Part shown: positions 51,989 through 62,851 of the stretch, in pieces
Position numbering within the stretch: the stretch's first letter is position 1
Layout: every line of letters begins with the position of its first letter
Notes under the pieces: model-generated
Database searches by the model: none
Seen by the model: the letters and a program-made list of their open reading frames with translations, nothing else
Told to the model about the DNA's origin: nothing
Source of the DNA: AP-15 sp036500965
Lineage (GTDB): Bacteria; Pseudomonadota; Alphaproteobacteria; ATCC43930; CGMCC-115725
Assembly (NCBI GenBank): GCA_036500965.1
Contig: DASYBC010000024.1
Span: forward strand, 1-64,000
Direction of reading: 5' to 3'
DNA length: 64,000 bases
Translations under genes and position numbers: made by a program

Positions 51989-53161
51989 CTAGCCCCGTTG
52001 GCGGATTGACGCGGTGAGAGCGGGCAGCATCGCCGCGGCGACGGCGGCGTTGCCCGCCTCGGAGAGATGGTAGAGGTCGATGTAGACCGGGTCGGCCCAA
52101 TCGTCAAACAGCGCCGACAGATCGACCGTGTCCGCGGCCTCGGCGATGTCGCGGCGGGCGCGGCGCGCAGCCACGATCGCCGCATAGAGCCGGCGCCGCG
52201 CTTCGGGATCCTTCGTGTAATCCTTGTCCCAGCGCTGCTCGTCCGCGGTCATCGCCTGCTTGGTCGTCAGCACCGGCTGCCAGAAGAAGATCGGGCAAAA
52301 ACCATATTCGCGCGCCAATAGCCGGATGAGCCGCAGATTGGCGGCGTAGACGGCGATGACCTCGGCGGCGAGCGCCGGAGCATCGGCCAGCGACAGATCG
52401 GCCTCGCCCGGCGGCATCGGCCCGCGCAACGAGAGCCCGGTCAACCGGCGCAGCCGGCGCAGGGTGCGCGGCGCTGCGGCCATCAGCGCTGCCGTCATCA
52501 GATCGCGCCGCCGGTCCGGATGCAGCAAATTGAACTCGGCGCGGCGCCGGCTCTCGTTGAACAGGCCGTCGGCGCGCCCGGTCTGCTCGGCGCAGGCCAT
52601 CTCGTTGACGCCATCGTAAAAAAGGGCGATGTCGATCCGCAGGCCGGCCTTCAACAGCTGCTGAAGCGTGATCGCCTCCTGCGTGCTGTTGTGGCCGAGC
52701 TGGCCATAATTGGTGATCGCGACAGGGTGCCCGAGCTCGCCGAGGCTTTGGGCGAGCAGAGCCGGGATCGTATGGGCGTCGCGCGCGCCCATGCCCATCA
52801 TCGTCGAGCCGCCAAAGCACAGGATGCGGATCGTCCCCGGCGCCGTATCGCGCTCGCCCGGGGTCGGCCGCAGCCCGCGCTCGTCGAGCGTCACATACTG
52901 GCCGCGGAACGGGCGCTGCCACCACCCGACATAGGCCCGCCAATCGACCCGGACGGCGCGGCGGAACTCGTCGAAATAGGCGGCCGACCATTCCGCACCG
53001 CCATAGGCGTCGGCCGCGGCCGAGCGGTCGGGCCGGGTCACCCGGCGCCAGCGCAGCCAGCGGCTGAGCCGCCGCCAGCCATCGACTCCGAATTCGGTGA
53101 CCAGCACGGCGAGGAGCAGCAGCCCGACGACGTTCCACAGTGCCAGCAGAAAGCGCAGCAT
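51989..53161 (-). CDS. SGNH/GDSL hydrolase family protein with N-terminal membrane anchor
   Basis: The 390-residue protein has an N-terminal helix (MLRFLLALWNVVGLLLLAVL) and a basic stretch, then an SGNH hydrolase domain from about residue 110: block I Ser in LCFGGSTMMGMG, a Gly in NYGQLGHNS, Asn in DGVNEMA and the catalytic Asp-x-x-His in DLYHLSEAGN near the C-terminus. It is likely a periplasmic, membrane-tethered esterase or O-acetyl hydrolase/transferase. ATG 53161 begins at the hydrophobic helix. It is divergent from fahA. Confidence 0.8.
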   Translation of the reverse strand: MLRFLLALWNVVGLLLLAVLVTEFGVDGWRRLSRWLRWRRVTRPDRSAAADAYGGAEWSAAYFDEFRRAVRVDWRAYVGWWQRPFRGQYVTLDERGLRPTPGERDTAPGTIRILCFGGSTMMGMGARDAHTIPALLAQSLGELGHPVAITNYGQLGHNSTQEAITLQQLLKAGLRIDIALFYDGVNEMACAEQTGRADGLFNESRRRAEFNLLHPDRRRDLMTAALMAAAPRTLRRLRRLTGLSLRGPMPPGEADLSLADAPALAAEVIAVYAANLRLIRLLAREYGFCPIFFWQPVLTTKQAMTADEQRWDKDYTKDPEARRRLYAAIVAARRARRDIAEAADTVDLSALFDDWADPVYIDLYHLSEAGNAAVAAAMLPALTASIRQRG

Positions 53162-53288
53162 CAGCTCCGGCTCTGCGCCAGACGGGCGGTCGCGCGTGCC
53201 CTTGATGCGGTCATTTGCGGCTCGCTTTCGGCGGCGGATTCGGAGGATGATCGGCGCGAAACGGGCACGCGAGCAAGAGGTGAGGGCG

Positions 53289-54602
53289 ATGGGCGGGATC
53301 GACGAAACCCATGATCCGAAGCGGCAGAGCTGGGTGGCCTCGGCCAATCGCCACAGCGAGTTCCCGATCCAGAACCTGCCGCTCGGCGTGTTCAGCCCGC
53401 CCACCGGCGGGGCGGCGCGCGGCGGGATGGCGATCGGCGACATGATCCTCGACCTCGGCGCCGCACTCGAGGCCGGGCTGTTTTCCGGCGAGGCAGTCAA
53501 GGCGGCCGAAGCCGCTGCCGGCGCGGCCTTGAACCCGCTGATGGCGCTGGGGCCGGGGCCGCGCGGGGCATTGCGGCGGCGGGTTTCGTCTTTGCTCGCC
53601 GCCGACGGCGCGGAGCGCGCCAAGCTCGAAGGCATCGCCGCGCGGCTGCTGCACCCGGCCGGGCAATGCACCTTGCAGCTGCCGGCCAAAGTGGGCGAGT
53701 TCACCGATTTCTTCGCCGGCATTCACCACGCGACCAATGGCGGGCGCCGGCGCGACCCGAACAACCCGCTGAACCCTAATTACAAATACGTGCCGGTGGC
53801 CTATCACAGCCGCGCTTCCTCGGTGCGGCCGTCCGGTGTGCCGATCCGCCGGCCGAATGGCCAGCGCAAAGCGCCGGACGAGGCCGCCCCGAGCTACGGC
53901 CCATCGCAAAAGCTCGATTACGAGCTCGAACTGGCGGTCTGGATCGGCCCGGGTAATACCCAGGGCGAGCCGATCCCGATCGCCCGCGCCGGCGACCATA
54001 TCTTCGGCCTCGGTCTGGTCAACGACTGGTCGGCGCGTGATGTGCAGGGCTGGGAGTCGCAGCCCTTGGGGCCGTTTCTCGGCAAGAATTTCGGCTCGAC
54101 CGTCTCGCCCTGGGTCGTCACCGCCGAGGCGCTGGCGCCGTTCCGGGTGGCCCAGCCGGCGCGGCCTGCCGGCGACCCCCGGCCATTGCCATATCTTTGG
54201 GACGACGCCGATCAGGCTGGGGGCGCCTTCGACATCGCGCTCGAAGCCTTTCTGCTGACCGAGGGGCTGCGGGCCAAAGGGCTGCCGCCGCACCGCATGT
54301 CGGAGAGCAATACCACCGACCTCTACTGGACCCTGGCGCAACTGGTCGCGCACCATACGAGCGGCGGCTGCAATCTCGGCGCCGGCGACCTGTTCGGCAC
54401 CGGCACGATCTCCGGCCCGACCCGCGAGGGCTATGGCAGCCTGATGGAAGTGAGCGCCGACGGCACCAGGCCAACGACGCTCGCCTCGGGCGAGACCCGG
54501 ACCTTTGTCGAGGATGGCGACGAGGTGATCTTCCGTGCCCATTGCCGCCGCGCCGACTACGCGCCGATCGGCTTCGGCGAGTGCCGCGCGCGGATCGTCT
54601 GA
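53289..54602 (+). CDS. fahA: Fumarylacetoacetase
   Basis: The 437-residue protein is a full-length FAH: an N-terminal SH3-like domain (FPIQNLPLGVFSPP) and a catalytic C-domain with FTDFFAGIHHATNGG, VAYHSRASSV, KLDYELELAVWIGPGN, LVNDWSARDVQGWE and GSGNLCSGG-like sequence (GGCNLGAGDLFGTGTISGP). It hydrolyses fumarylacetoacetate to fumarate and acetoacetate in Tyr/homogentisate catabolism. Homogentisate dioxygenase is not beside it. ATG 53289 follows GAGGTGAGGG. Confidence 0.93.
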   Translation: MGGIDETHDPKRQSWVASANRHSEFPIQNLPLGVFSPPTGGAARGGMAIGDMILDLGAALEAGLFSGEAVKAAEAAAGAALNPLMALGPGPRGALRRRVSSLLAADGAERAKLEGIAARLLHPAGQCTLQLPAKVGEFTDFFAGIHHATNGGRRRDPNNPLNPNYKYVPVAYHSRASSVRPSGVPIRRPNGQRKAPDEAAPSYGPSQKLDYELELAVWIGPGNTQGEPIPIARAGDHIFGLGLVNDWSARDVQGWESQPLGPFLGKNFGSTVSPWVVTAEALAPFRVAQPARPAGDPRPLPYLWDDADQAGGAFDIALEAFLLTEGLRAKGLPPHRMSESNTTDLYWTLAQLVAHHTSGGCNLGAGDLFGTGTISGPTREGYGSLMEVSADGTRPTTLASGETRTFVEDGDEVIFRAHCRRADYAPIGFGECRARIV

Positions 54603-54736
54603 GCAGGGGGCAATTGCAAAGGACTGAACCCTGCGATGGCGAGACGGTCGGGCTGCAACTGCCTCCGGTGGTTAACTCCTCGCGGTCGAACGGCTGCGGG
54701 TGGTAGCTTCCGCCCGAACATCGCGGAGACACAGAC

Positions 54737-55549
54737 ATGGCCGTTGTCGAGACCGAGCGTCACGGGCAGGTCCTGGTGGTGCGGATGAACCGCCCCGAGC
54801 GGTTGAATGCGCTCAATCAGGAAATGCGCACCCGGCTGGCCGAGACCTGGACCGAATTCCGCCGCAGCGACCAATTCGAGGTCGCCATCTTCACCGGAAC
54901 CGGGCGCGGCTTCTGCGCCGGCGAGGACATGCGCGAATCGCTTGCCGCCGGACGGCCGGGCGGCAGCCGGCCGGATATCGAGGACCCGTTCATGTCGGGC
55001 GCGCTCGAAAAGCCAGTCATCGCCGCGGTCAACGGCTATGCGATGGGCGGCGGCTTTATGCTGGTCGAGCGTACCGATCTGCGCGTTGCCGCGCGCGAGG
55101 CGATCTTCGAAGTATCCGAAGCCAAGCGCTGGCTGTTGGGCGGCTACAATCACGGCCACGTCGCCAATCTGCCCTATCCGATCGCGATGGAGATGGCGCT
55201 GGGCTTTCGCTTCACCGCCGAGCGCTTTTACCAGATCGGGTTTTTGAACCGCCTGGTCGAGGCCGATGAGCTGATGCCGAGCGCCATCGCGATGGCCGAG
55301 CACCTGTTGACCCTGCCGCCGGCTTCGCGGGTCAACACCGTCCACATGATGCGCCAAATGCGCCCGATGCCCGGGCCGGACCAGCAGCGTTTGGCGGCCG
55401 CCCTGCACGAGCACGGCGCCAAGAGCGACCTGATCGAGTCGCGCGCCGCCTTCGCCGAAAAGCGCCGGCCCAATTTCAAGGGCTGGGACGACCCGCAGGA
55501 CCGCTATCGCCTCCCCACCCTCGACGCGGTCAAGGACGAGCCCGCCTGA
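54737..55549 (+). CDS. Enoyl-CoA hydratase/isomerase family protein
   Basis: The 270-residue crotonase-fold protein has oxyanion-hole loops RGFCAGEDMRE and AVNGYAMGGGFML and a Glu in EVSEAKRWLLGG at the usual first catalytic position. It lacks the common lGLxPGaGG loop, reading LLGGYNHGH instead, so it may not be a hydratase in the strict sense. It lies between fahA and a CoA-transferase, in a catabolic-looking order. Confidence 0.85.
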   Translation: MAVVETERHGQVLVVRMNRPERLNALNQEMRTRLAETWTEFRRSDQFEVAIFTGTGRGFCAGEDMRESLAAGRPGGSRPDIEDPFMSGALEKPVIAAVNGYAMGGGFMLVERTDLRVAAREAIFEVSEAKRWLLGGYNHGHVANLPYPIAMEMALGFRFTAERFYQIGFLNRLVEADELMPSAIAMAEHLLTLPPASRVNTVHMMRQMRPMPGPDQQRLAAALHEHGAKSDLIESRAAFAEKRRPNFKGWDDPQDRYRLPTLDAVKDEPA

Positions 55550-55555
55550 TCGTCA

Positions 55556-55622
55556 CCCCCGCGAAAGCGGGGGCCCAGGGCGGCCTTTGAGGCCACTGAC
55601 CCTGGGCTCCTGCTTGCGCAGG
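55556..55622. repeat. Bipartite palindromic intergenic repeat, copy A3
   Basis: The left hairpin is CCCCCGC-GAAA-GCGGGGG (55556-55573), the right hairpin CCTGC-TTGC-GCAGG (55609-55622), and outer arms GCCCAGGG (55573-55580) and CCCTGGGC (55600-55607) also pair. This is the clearest copy. It fills most of the gap before the CoA-transferase. Confidence 0.8.
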
Positions 55623-55663
55623 GAAGAAGGAATCAATTTCCAGAGCGCAGAAGGACGAATCCA

Positions 55664-56859
55664 ATGGCCGACGGCAATGACCGCAACGGCCCGCTCGCCG
55701 GGCTCAAGGTGCTGGACCTGACCGAGCATATGGCCGGGCCGTTCTGCACGATGATCCTTGGCGATATGGGGGCTGAAATCGTCAAGCTCGAACGGCCGGG
55801 GAGAGGGGATTCGGTGCGCGCCTGGGGCGACGGCAGCGAGCGCAACCCCTATTTCCGCTACATCAACCGCAACAAGAAGGGGATCACCCTCGATTACAAA
55901 GAGCCCGAGGGCAAGGCGCTGTTCCTGCGGCTCGTCGCGGAGATGGACGTGCTGGTCGAGAACTACCGGCCGCATGTGATGCCGCGCGCCGGGCTCGGCT
56001 TCGACGATCTGCATCGGCTGAACCCGCGGCTGATCTATGCCCAGCTGTCCGGGCTCGGCTATGACGGACCCGCTGCCGGGCGCGGCGGCTTCGACCTGAT
56101 CGCCCAAGGGATGGGCGGCATCATGCACGGACCGGCGAGCCCGACGGCCCGCCGACCTCGGTCGGATTGCCGATCTGCGACCTCGGCACCGGCATGTGGG
56201 CGGTCCAGGGCATCCTCGCCGCCCTTTACGAGCGCCAGCGCACCGGCGAGGGCCGGCTCGTCGAATGCTCGCTGTTGGAGACGGCGATCGGCTTCAGCTC
56301 ATGGACCAGCGCGCAATGGCTCGCCGACGGCGAAGAGCCGACCCGGCAGGGCTCGCGCCATCGCCAGAATGCGCCCTATCAGCGCATGCGGACCAAAAAC
56401 GGCTATCTGATGATCGGCGCCGCCGGCGAAGCGATCTGGCAGCGCTGCGCCGAGGCATTGGGGCATCGGGAATGGTGCGACGACCCGCGCTTTGCCACCA
56501 ACCGGCAGCGCCTGCAAAACCGCGCCGCGCTCGAAACCGTCATGGAGGACGTGCTCGCGACCGAGGCGACCGAGCACTGGGTCGCAGTGCTCGATGCTGC
56601 CGGCGTGCCCTGCGGCCCGGTCTACAATTATGCGCAGATGTTCGCCGATCCGCAGGTGCGGCATCGCGGCCTCGTGCAATACGCGAGCGACCCGGAGATC
56701 GGCGACGTGCCGCATATCCGCACCCCGGTCAAGATCGGCGAAGCCGTGCGGGTGCGCGCCGTCGCCCCCAAGCTCGGCCAGCACAATGCCGAGATCTTTG
56801 GCCGGCTCGGGGTAAGCGCGAGCGAGCTCGGGCGGCTGCGCGCCAAGCGCGTCCTGTGA
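55664..56859 (+). pseudogene. CaiB/BaiF CoA-transferase family gene with a -1 frameshift
   Basis: The first ~155 codons read as the N-terminal half of a CoA-transferase (KVLDLTEHMAGPFCTMILGD, VENYRPHVMP). At about 56129 one base is missing: the product then leaves the family. In the next frame the rest continues without loss (TGEPDGPPTSVGLPICDLG, RLVECSLLETAIGF, VPHIRTPVKIG) to the stop at 56857-56859, giving a ~397-residue enzyme when joined. As given it is broken in two. A sequencing or assembly error is the main alternative because both halves otherwise look fully conserved. Confidence 0.85.
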
Positions 56860-57107
56860 TTTGGCCGTCGCCGCCGCCTGGCATGAATCGCCGGCCTTCA
56901 CCGCGCGCGCGAACGGGCGGCGCTGGGGTGGACCGAGGCGCCGACCCTGATGCCGAGACCCATGCGCCCGACGCCGATTACGCTGAGGTCCGGCGCCACT
57001 TCGACGACGAGGAGCTGGCCGATCTGACGGTCCTCATTGGCATGATCAGTTTGTGGAACCGTCTGGCGATCGGCTTCCGCTATCAGCCCGATCGCCGCAT
57101 CGGGTGA
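56858..57107 (+). pseudogene. Degraded carboxymuconolactone decarboxylase/AhpD-like gene, C-terminal remnant
   Basis: Pieces in three frames join into the C-terminal part of an AhpD-like protein: DLAVAAAWHESPAFTAR (from 56858), ERAALGWTEAPTLM (about 56911) and AETHAPDADYAEVRRHF, then LADLTVLIGMISLWNRLAIG, to the TGA at 57105. Two frame changes are needed, near 56910 and near 56953. The N-terminal half with the CxxC/His site is absent, and the remnant abuts the CoA-transferase stop. It looks like a true relic. Confidence 0.6.
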
Positions 57108-57171
57108 TGGGCATTTGCGTCGGTGGCGGAATCTCATTATATGAGTAAGTATGTAATTTTGAGAGAATGAC

Positions 57172-57426
57172 ATGCCGCATGTCGTTACGATCAATCGGCC
57201 AGATGTGGTCGCGCTGATCGAACAGGCCGCAAGAAAGCTGACCCGAGGCAACAAGACCGAGGCGGTGGCTTTGGCCTTGCGGCATTTGCTCGACGAGGAC
57301 GCCCGTGCGGGCTCGCTGTTCGGTGCTCACCCCGGATCGGTGCGGGTTCGCGAAGGAGTCGACCTGATGGCACCGGCCCTTGATGTCGCACCTGACGCCG
57401 AGACCGGGCGGGAAGTCGAGCGGTGA
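57172..57426 (+). CDS. vapB: VapB-type antitoxin
   Basis: The 84-residue protein starts PHVVTINRPDVVALIEQAARK, a type II antitoxin of the Rv0623/VapB-like group with a short N-terminal DNA-binding part (KTEAVALALRHLL) and an acidic C-tail that covers the toxin. Its stop overlaps the toxin start (GTGA at 57423-57426). It would also repress its own promoter, as is common. The operon sits in a 1-kb patch of gene relics. Confidence 0.85.
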   Translation: MPHVVTINRPDVVALIEQAARKLTRGNKTEAVALALRHLLDEDARAGSLFGAHPGSVRVREGVDLMAPALDVAPDAETGREVER

Positions 57427-57851
57427 CGGATACCCTGCTCCTCGATACGCATATCGCTCTTTGGCTCGACAGCGGCGATGCCCGACTGCGCCGCTCGACC
57501 CGCGCTCTGATCGATGATTGCTGGCGGGGCGGCGGAACCATTTGCTTCAGCGCCATTACCGCCTGGGAGATCGCGCTGCTCGTCGACACCGGGCGGATCG
57601 AGCTTGATCTTCCCGTCGAGGCCTGGGTTTCCCGATTTCTGGAACGTCCAGGCATCAGCCCGGCACCGCTCGGCCATCGTGCCGCCGCGCGCAGCTATCA
57701 GCTTCATCATCTCGCGCATCGCGATCCGGCGGATCGGCTGCTGATCGCCACGGCGATCGAGCTTTCCTGCCCTCTCGTCACCTATGACGAGCGCATCGCC
57801 GATTTCGGCAGGAGGCATGGCCGACAGTGCGGGCTCGCCGTTGCCGCGTAA
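57423..57851 (+). CDS. vapC: VapC-type PIN-domain toxin
   Basis: The 142-residue PIN-domain ribonuclease has acidic metal ligands in LLLDTHIALWL (Asp), ITAWEIALL (Glu), HRDPADRLLIATA (Asp) and LVTYDERIADF (Asp), the full set expected for activity. It cleaves RNA, often a tRNA, when unbound by VapB. It starts with GTG 57423 overlapping vapB. It is convergent with parC, 17 bases away. Confidence 0.88.
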   Translation: MTDTLLLDTHIALWLDSGDARLRRSTRALIDDCWRGGGTICFSAITAWEIALLVDTGRIELDLPVEAWVSRFLERPGISPAPLGHRAAARSYQLHHLAHRDPADRLLIATAIELSCPLVTYDERIADFGRRHGRQCGLAVAA

Positions 57852-57868
57852 CCCGCAGTCGAGAAAGC

Positions 57869-60097
<2,229 letters not shown>

Positions 60098-60118
60098 TTA
60101 ATCGATAACCTGGGTTGT

Positions 60119-60862
60119 TCAGCTGCCGATGTTACCAGCCGCGGCTCGCTGCTGCAGGCGCTGGGCCAGGCGCGCGCGCGCCGGCGGCAAAGTGCGGCCT
60201 TGCGGCAACAGGACGTGGTGCAGCAGGAAATGCCCGGTCAGGCGGAGGCCGGCTGCGATCTCGGCGCCGTCGGCAGCCGCTTCGCTCCACAAAAAAGCTG
60301 GCAGTCTTAAGAGCTTGTCGTGATATGGCCGGCCTGCGGCGCGACACACCACGCGGCCCGAGCGGGGCGAAACATAAGCGAGGTCGGTGGTGACGCCGGT
60401 GGCGGCGCACTGGGTCAGATCAAGGCCAAAGCCGAGTGCTGCAAGCAGGCTGCACTCCCATTCGACATAGCGGGCCGGCCAGTTGCCCGCCGAATCGAGG
60501 GCCTGGAGCAGGGCCGCGAATGCAGCGAATACATCGCCATGCGGCTCGCGCTCGGGCAAGGTGGCGGCAACCGTCGCGGCGGCCGCGGCGAGACCGGCGA
60601 GCCGGTCGGGGTCGCCGATCAGGCGGGCGGCGTGCGCACGCGCCAATTCGCAGGCGAGGGTGCCGAGATGTTCCGATAGGCGCCCGCGCCAAACCGCCGC
60701 GACCTCGTTCCCCGGCTGCAGCACGGCGCGGGCCTTGGGCGATTGGCCGCCGCGCACCAGCCCTAGATGCCGGCCGTGCTCGCGGGTCAATAGCTCGACG
60801 ATCACCCCGCTCTCGCCATGTCGCCGCGCCGCCACGACGAACCCCTCGTCCCGCCATTCCAC
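60119..60862 (-). CDS. recO: DNA repair protein RecO
   Basis: The 247-residue protein has the RecO OB-fold N-terminus EWRDEGFVVAARRHGESGVIV, then RAHAARLIG and the C-terminal helical part with ALGFGLDLTQCAATG. RecO helps load RecA on single-stranded DNA with RecR. The usual zinc Cys set is not complete. It lies 12 bases after era and 21 before parC. Confidence 0.92.
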   Translation of the reverse strand: MEWRDEGFVVAARRHGESGVIVELLTREHGRHLGLVRGGQSPKARAVLQPGNEVAAVWRGRLSEHLGTLACELARAHAARLIGDPDRLAGLAAAAATVAATLPEREPHGDVFAAFAALLQALDSAGNWPARYVEWECSLLAALGFGLDLTQCAATGVTTDLAYVSPRSGRVVCRAAGRPYHDKLLRLPAFLWSEAAADGAEIAAGLRLTGHFLLHHVLLPQGRTLPPARARLAQRLQQRAAAGNIGS

Positions 60863-60874
60863 CTTTTTTTCTTC

Positions 60875-61789
60875 TCAGGCGTTGTAATCGAGCCCGAGGG
60901 CCATAAAGCGCTCGCGGTCCTCGCCCCAGTTCTGCCGCACCTTGACGAACAGGAACAGGTGGACCCGGCGCTCCAGCAGGCGCTCGAGCTCGGCGCGGGC
61001 GCGGGCGCCGATTGTCTTGATCCGCTGGCCGCCTTCGCCAAGCACGATCGCCCGCTGGCTCGCCCGCTCGACATAGATCACCTGCTCGATACGCGCGCTG
61101 CCGTCGCGCCGGTTCTCCCAGCTCTCGGTCTCGACCGTCGAGGCGTAAGGCAACTCGTCGTGCAATTGCAGAAAGACCTGCTCGCGGGTGATTTCGGCGG
61201 CGATCAGCCGCTCGGGCGCGTCCGACAGCTGATCTTCGGGAAAGAGCCATGGGCCTGCTGGCACCGCGCCGGCGAGATGCCGCTTCAAATCCTCGACGCC
61301 ATCGCCATTGAGCCCGGAGATCATAAAGACCGGGTCGAACCGGCCTTCCTTCGACATCGTCGCAGCAAGCCCAAGCAACGCGTCGCGGCGCACGAGATCG
61401 ATCTTGTTCAGCGCCAGCACCGAGCTGCGGCCGCGCTGGGCCAGGCGATCGAGGATGCGCCGCGTGTCCCGGTCGAGCCCGCGCGCAGCGTCGACCAGCA
61501 GCACGGTCGCGTCGGCATCCTCGGCCCCCGACCAGGCCGCCGACACCATCGCCCGGTCGAGCCGGCGGCGCGGCGCGAAAATGCCCGGCGTGTCGACATA
61601 GACGAGCTGCGCCTTTCCCTCGATCGCGATGCCGAGCAGCCGGCTGCGCGTCGTCTGGGCCTTCGGCGTCACGATCGCCAGCTTGTGGCCGACGAGACGA
61701 TTCAACAGCGTCGATTTGCCGGCATTGGGCGCACCGATCAGCGCGACATAGCCGCAGCGGGTCGGCGCGGGCTCGGAGAGCTCAGCCAT
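60875..61789 (-). CDS. era: GTPase Era
   Basis: The 304-residue GTPase has G1 GAPNAGKST, a G2 Thr in TPKAQTTRSR, G3 DTPGIF and G4 NKIDLV, then a KH domain in IVLGEGGQRIKTIGARAR. It binds the 3' end of 16S rRNA and helps assemble the 30S subunit. I chose the MAELSEP start (61789). rnc, its usual upstream neighbour, is replaced here by a deacetylase gene 21 bases away. Confidence 0.93.
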   Translation of the reverse strand: MAELSEPAPTRCGYVALIGAPNAGKSTLLNRLVGHKLAIVTPKAQTTRSRLLGIAIEGKAQLVYVDTPGIFAPRRRLDRAMVSAAWSGAEDADATVLLVDAARGLDRDTRRILDRLAQRGRSSVLALNKIDLVRRDALLGLAATMSKEGRFDPVFMISGLNGDGVEDLKRHLAGAVPAGPWLFPEDQLSDAPERLIAAEITREQVFLQLHDELPYASTVETESWENRRDGSARIEQVIYVERASQRAIVLGEGGQRIKTIGARARAELERLLERRVHLFLFVKVRQNWGEDRERFMALGLDYNA

Positions 61790-61810
61790 CAACCCGAGCC
61801 GCCGCAACCT

Positions 61811-62725
61811 TTAAGCCGCGTGATGCTTGGCCCAATCGACCACCTCGGCATGGGTTGCGAACCACACGCCCTCTTTCGCCTTGGCGTGGCGGATGATCTC
61901 GTGGAGGATCCAGATGCGCGAGCGATAGCCGATCACATGCGGGTGCATCGTCAATTGGAACAGGCCGCGCTCGGCATGGGCCGCGTCGAGCTCGCGGCGG
62001 AAGATATCGAACACGTCGCCGGGCGGCGTATAGGGCCGCAACGCCGAAAACCGGTTCATCATGAAATAAACGGCGTCGTCGCGCACCCATTCGACCGGCA
62101 ATTCGACGACCCCGGTCGAAGCGCCGTCGAACAGCAATTCGTAGCAATCCTCGTCCGACATCAGCGACGAATCATAGGTGAGCCCCATCTCCTGCTCGAT
62201 TTCCAGAGTGTGCCAGCTGAAATCCCAGGACGGCGTGCGCAAGCCGACCGGCCGCACCCCGCTGGTTTTTTCGAGCGCATCGGCCGAGCGGAGCATCAAA
62301 TCGCGTTCGGCCTCGCGCGGCAGCACCGAATTCAGCTCATGGATCCAGCCATGGATGCCGATCTCGTGGCCTTCGGCGATCACCCGGCGCTGCTCGTCGG
62401 GGTGCAGCAGCGCGGTCACCGCGGGCACATAAAAGCTGGCCTTGACCGAGTGCTTTTCCAGCACCTTCAAGATGCGCGGCACACCGACCCGGCTGCCGTA
62501 TTGGCCCCAGGCGAGCCGGCCGATCGAGTTGCCGCCATCGCGCAGGTCGCTCGTTTCATGATCGCTGTCGAACGACAAGGCGACCGCGCAGCGCGCCCCG
62601 CCCGGCCATTCCGCCGGCCGCAGCGGCCGCCCGGCGCGGACCCGCGCGACCCGCCTGCGCCACTCCTCGTCCGGCCACTGCCAAGGTTCGAGCTTCGGTT
62701 TGAGACCGGGTTCGCCAGCGCTCAT
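61811..62725 (-). CDS. Polysaccharide deacetylase family protein (PuuE/allantoinase-like group)
   Basis: The 304-residue NodB-fold protein has motif I in ALSFDSDHETSD (Asp-Asp) and motif II in IGIHGWIHEL (HxxxH), so the metal site is intact, unlike the relative at 29.7 kb. Later segments PVGLRTPSWDFSWHTLEIE and LTMHPHVIGYRSRI fit. These enzymes remove acetyl groups from polysaccharides or act on ureides. GAGGAGG precedes ATG 62725. It starts the deacetylase-era-recO-parC run. Confidence 0.85.
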   Translation of the reverse strand: MSAGEPGLKPKLEPWQWPDEEWRRRVARVRAGRPLRPAEWPGGARCAVALSFDSDHETSDLRDGGNSIGRLAWGQYGSRVGVPRILKVLEKHSVKASFYVPAVTALLHPDEQRRVIAEGHEIGIHGWIHELNSVLPREAERDLMLRSADALEKTSGVRPVGLRTPSWDFSWHTLEIEQEMGLTYDSSLMSDEDCYELLFDGASTGVVELPVEWVRDDAVYFMMNRFSALRPYTPPGDVFDIFRRELDAAHAERGLFQLTMHPHVIGYRSRIWILHEIIRHAKAKEGVWFATHAEVVDWAKHHAA

Positions 62726-62774
62726 GCCGTCCTCCTCATCCTCCGTGCCGTGCCCGGCGGCGAGGGAACGGGAT

Positions 62775-62851
62775 TGGTCGGAGCGGTGAGATTCGAACTC
62801 ACGACCCCCAGCACCCCATGCTGATGCGCTACCAGCCTGCGCTACGCTCCG
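62775..62851 (-). tRNA. tRNA-Pro (GGG)
   Basis: On the minus strand a 77-base tRNA folds: acceptor CGGAGCG/CGCTCCG, T-arm GTGAG-TTCGAAT-CTCAC, anticodon stem TCAGC/GCTGG with loop ATGGGGT. U33 is followed by GGG at 34-36 and G37, which marks Pro. The 3' CCA is encoded. It lies upstream of the deacetylase-era run. Confidence 0.93.

Noticed and set aside
57172..57851. VapBC as a possible integration site of a larger island
   Set aside because: No flanking direct repeats, integrase or composition change could be seen; it seems a stand-alone pair.
62775..62851. tRNA-Pro as an integrase attachment site
   Set aside because: No integrase and no repeat of the tRNA 3' end was found nearby.
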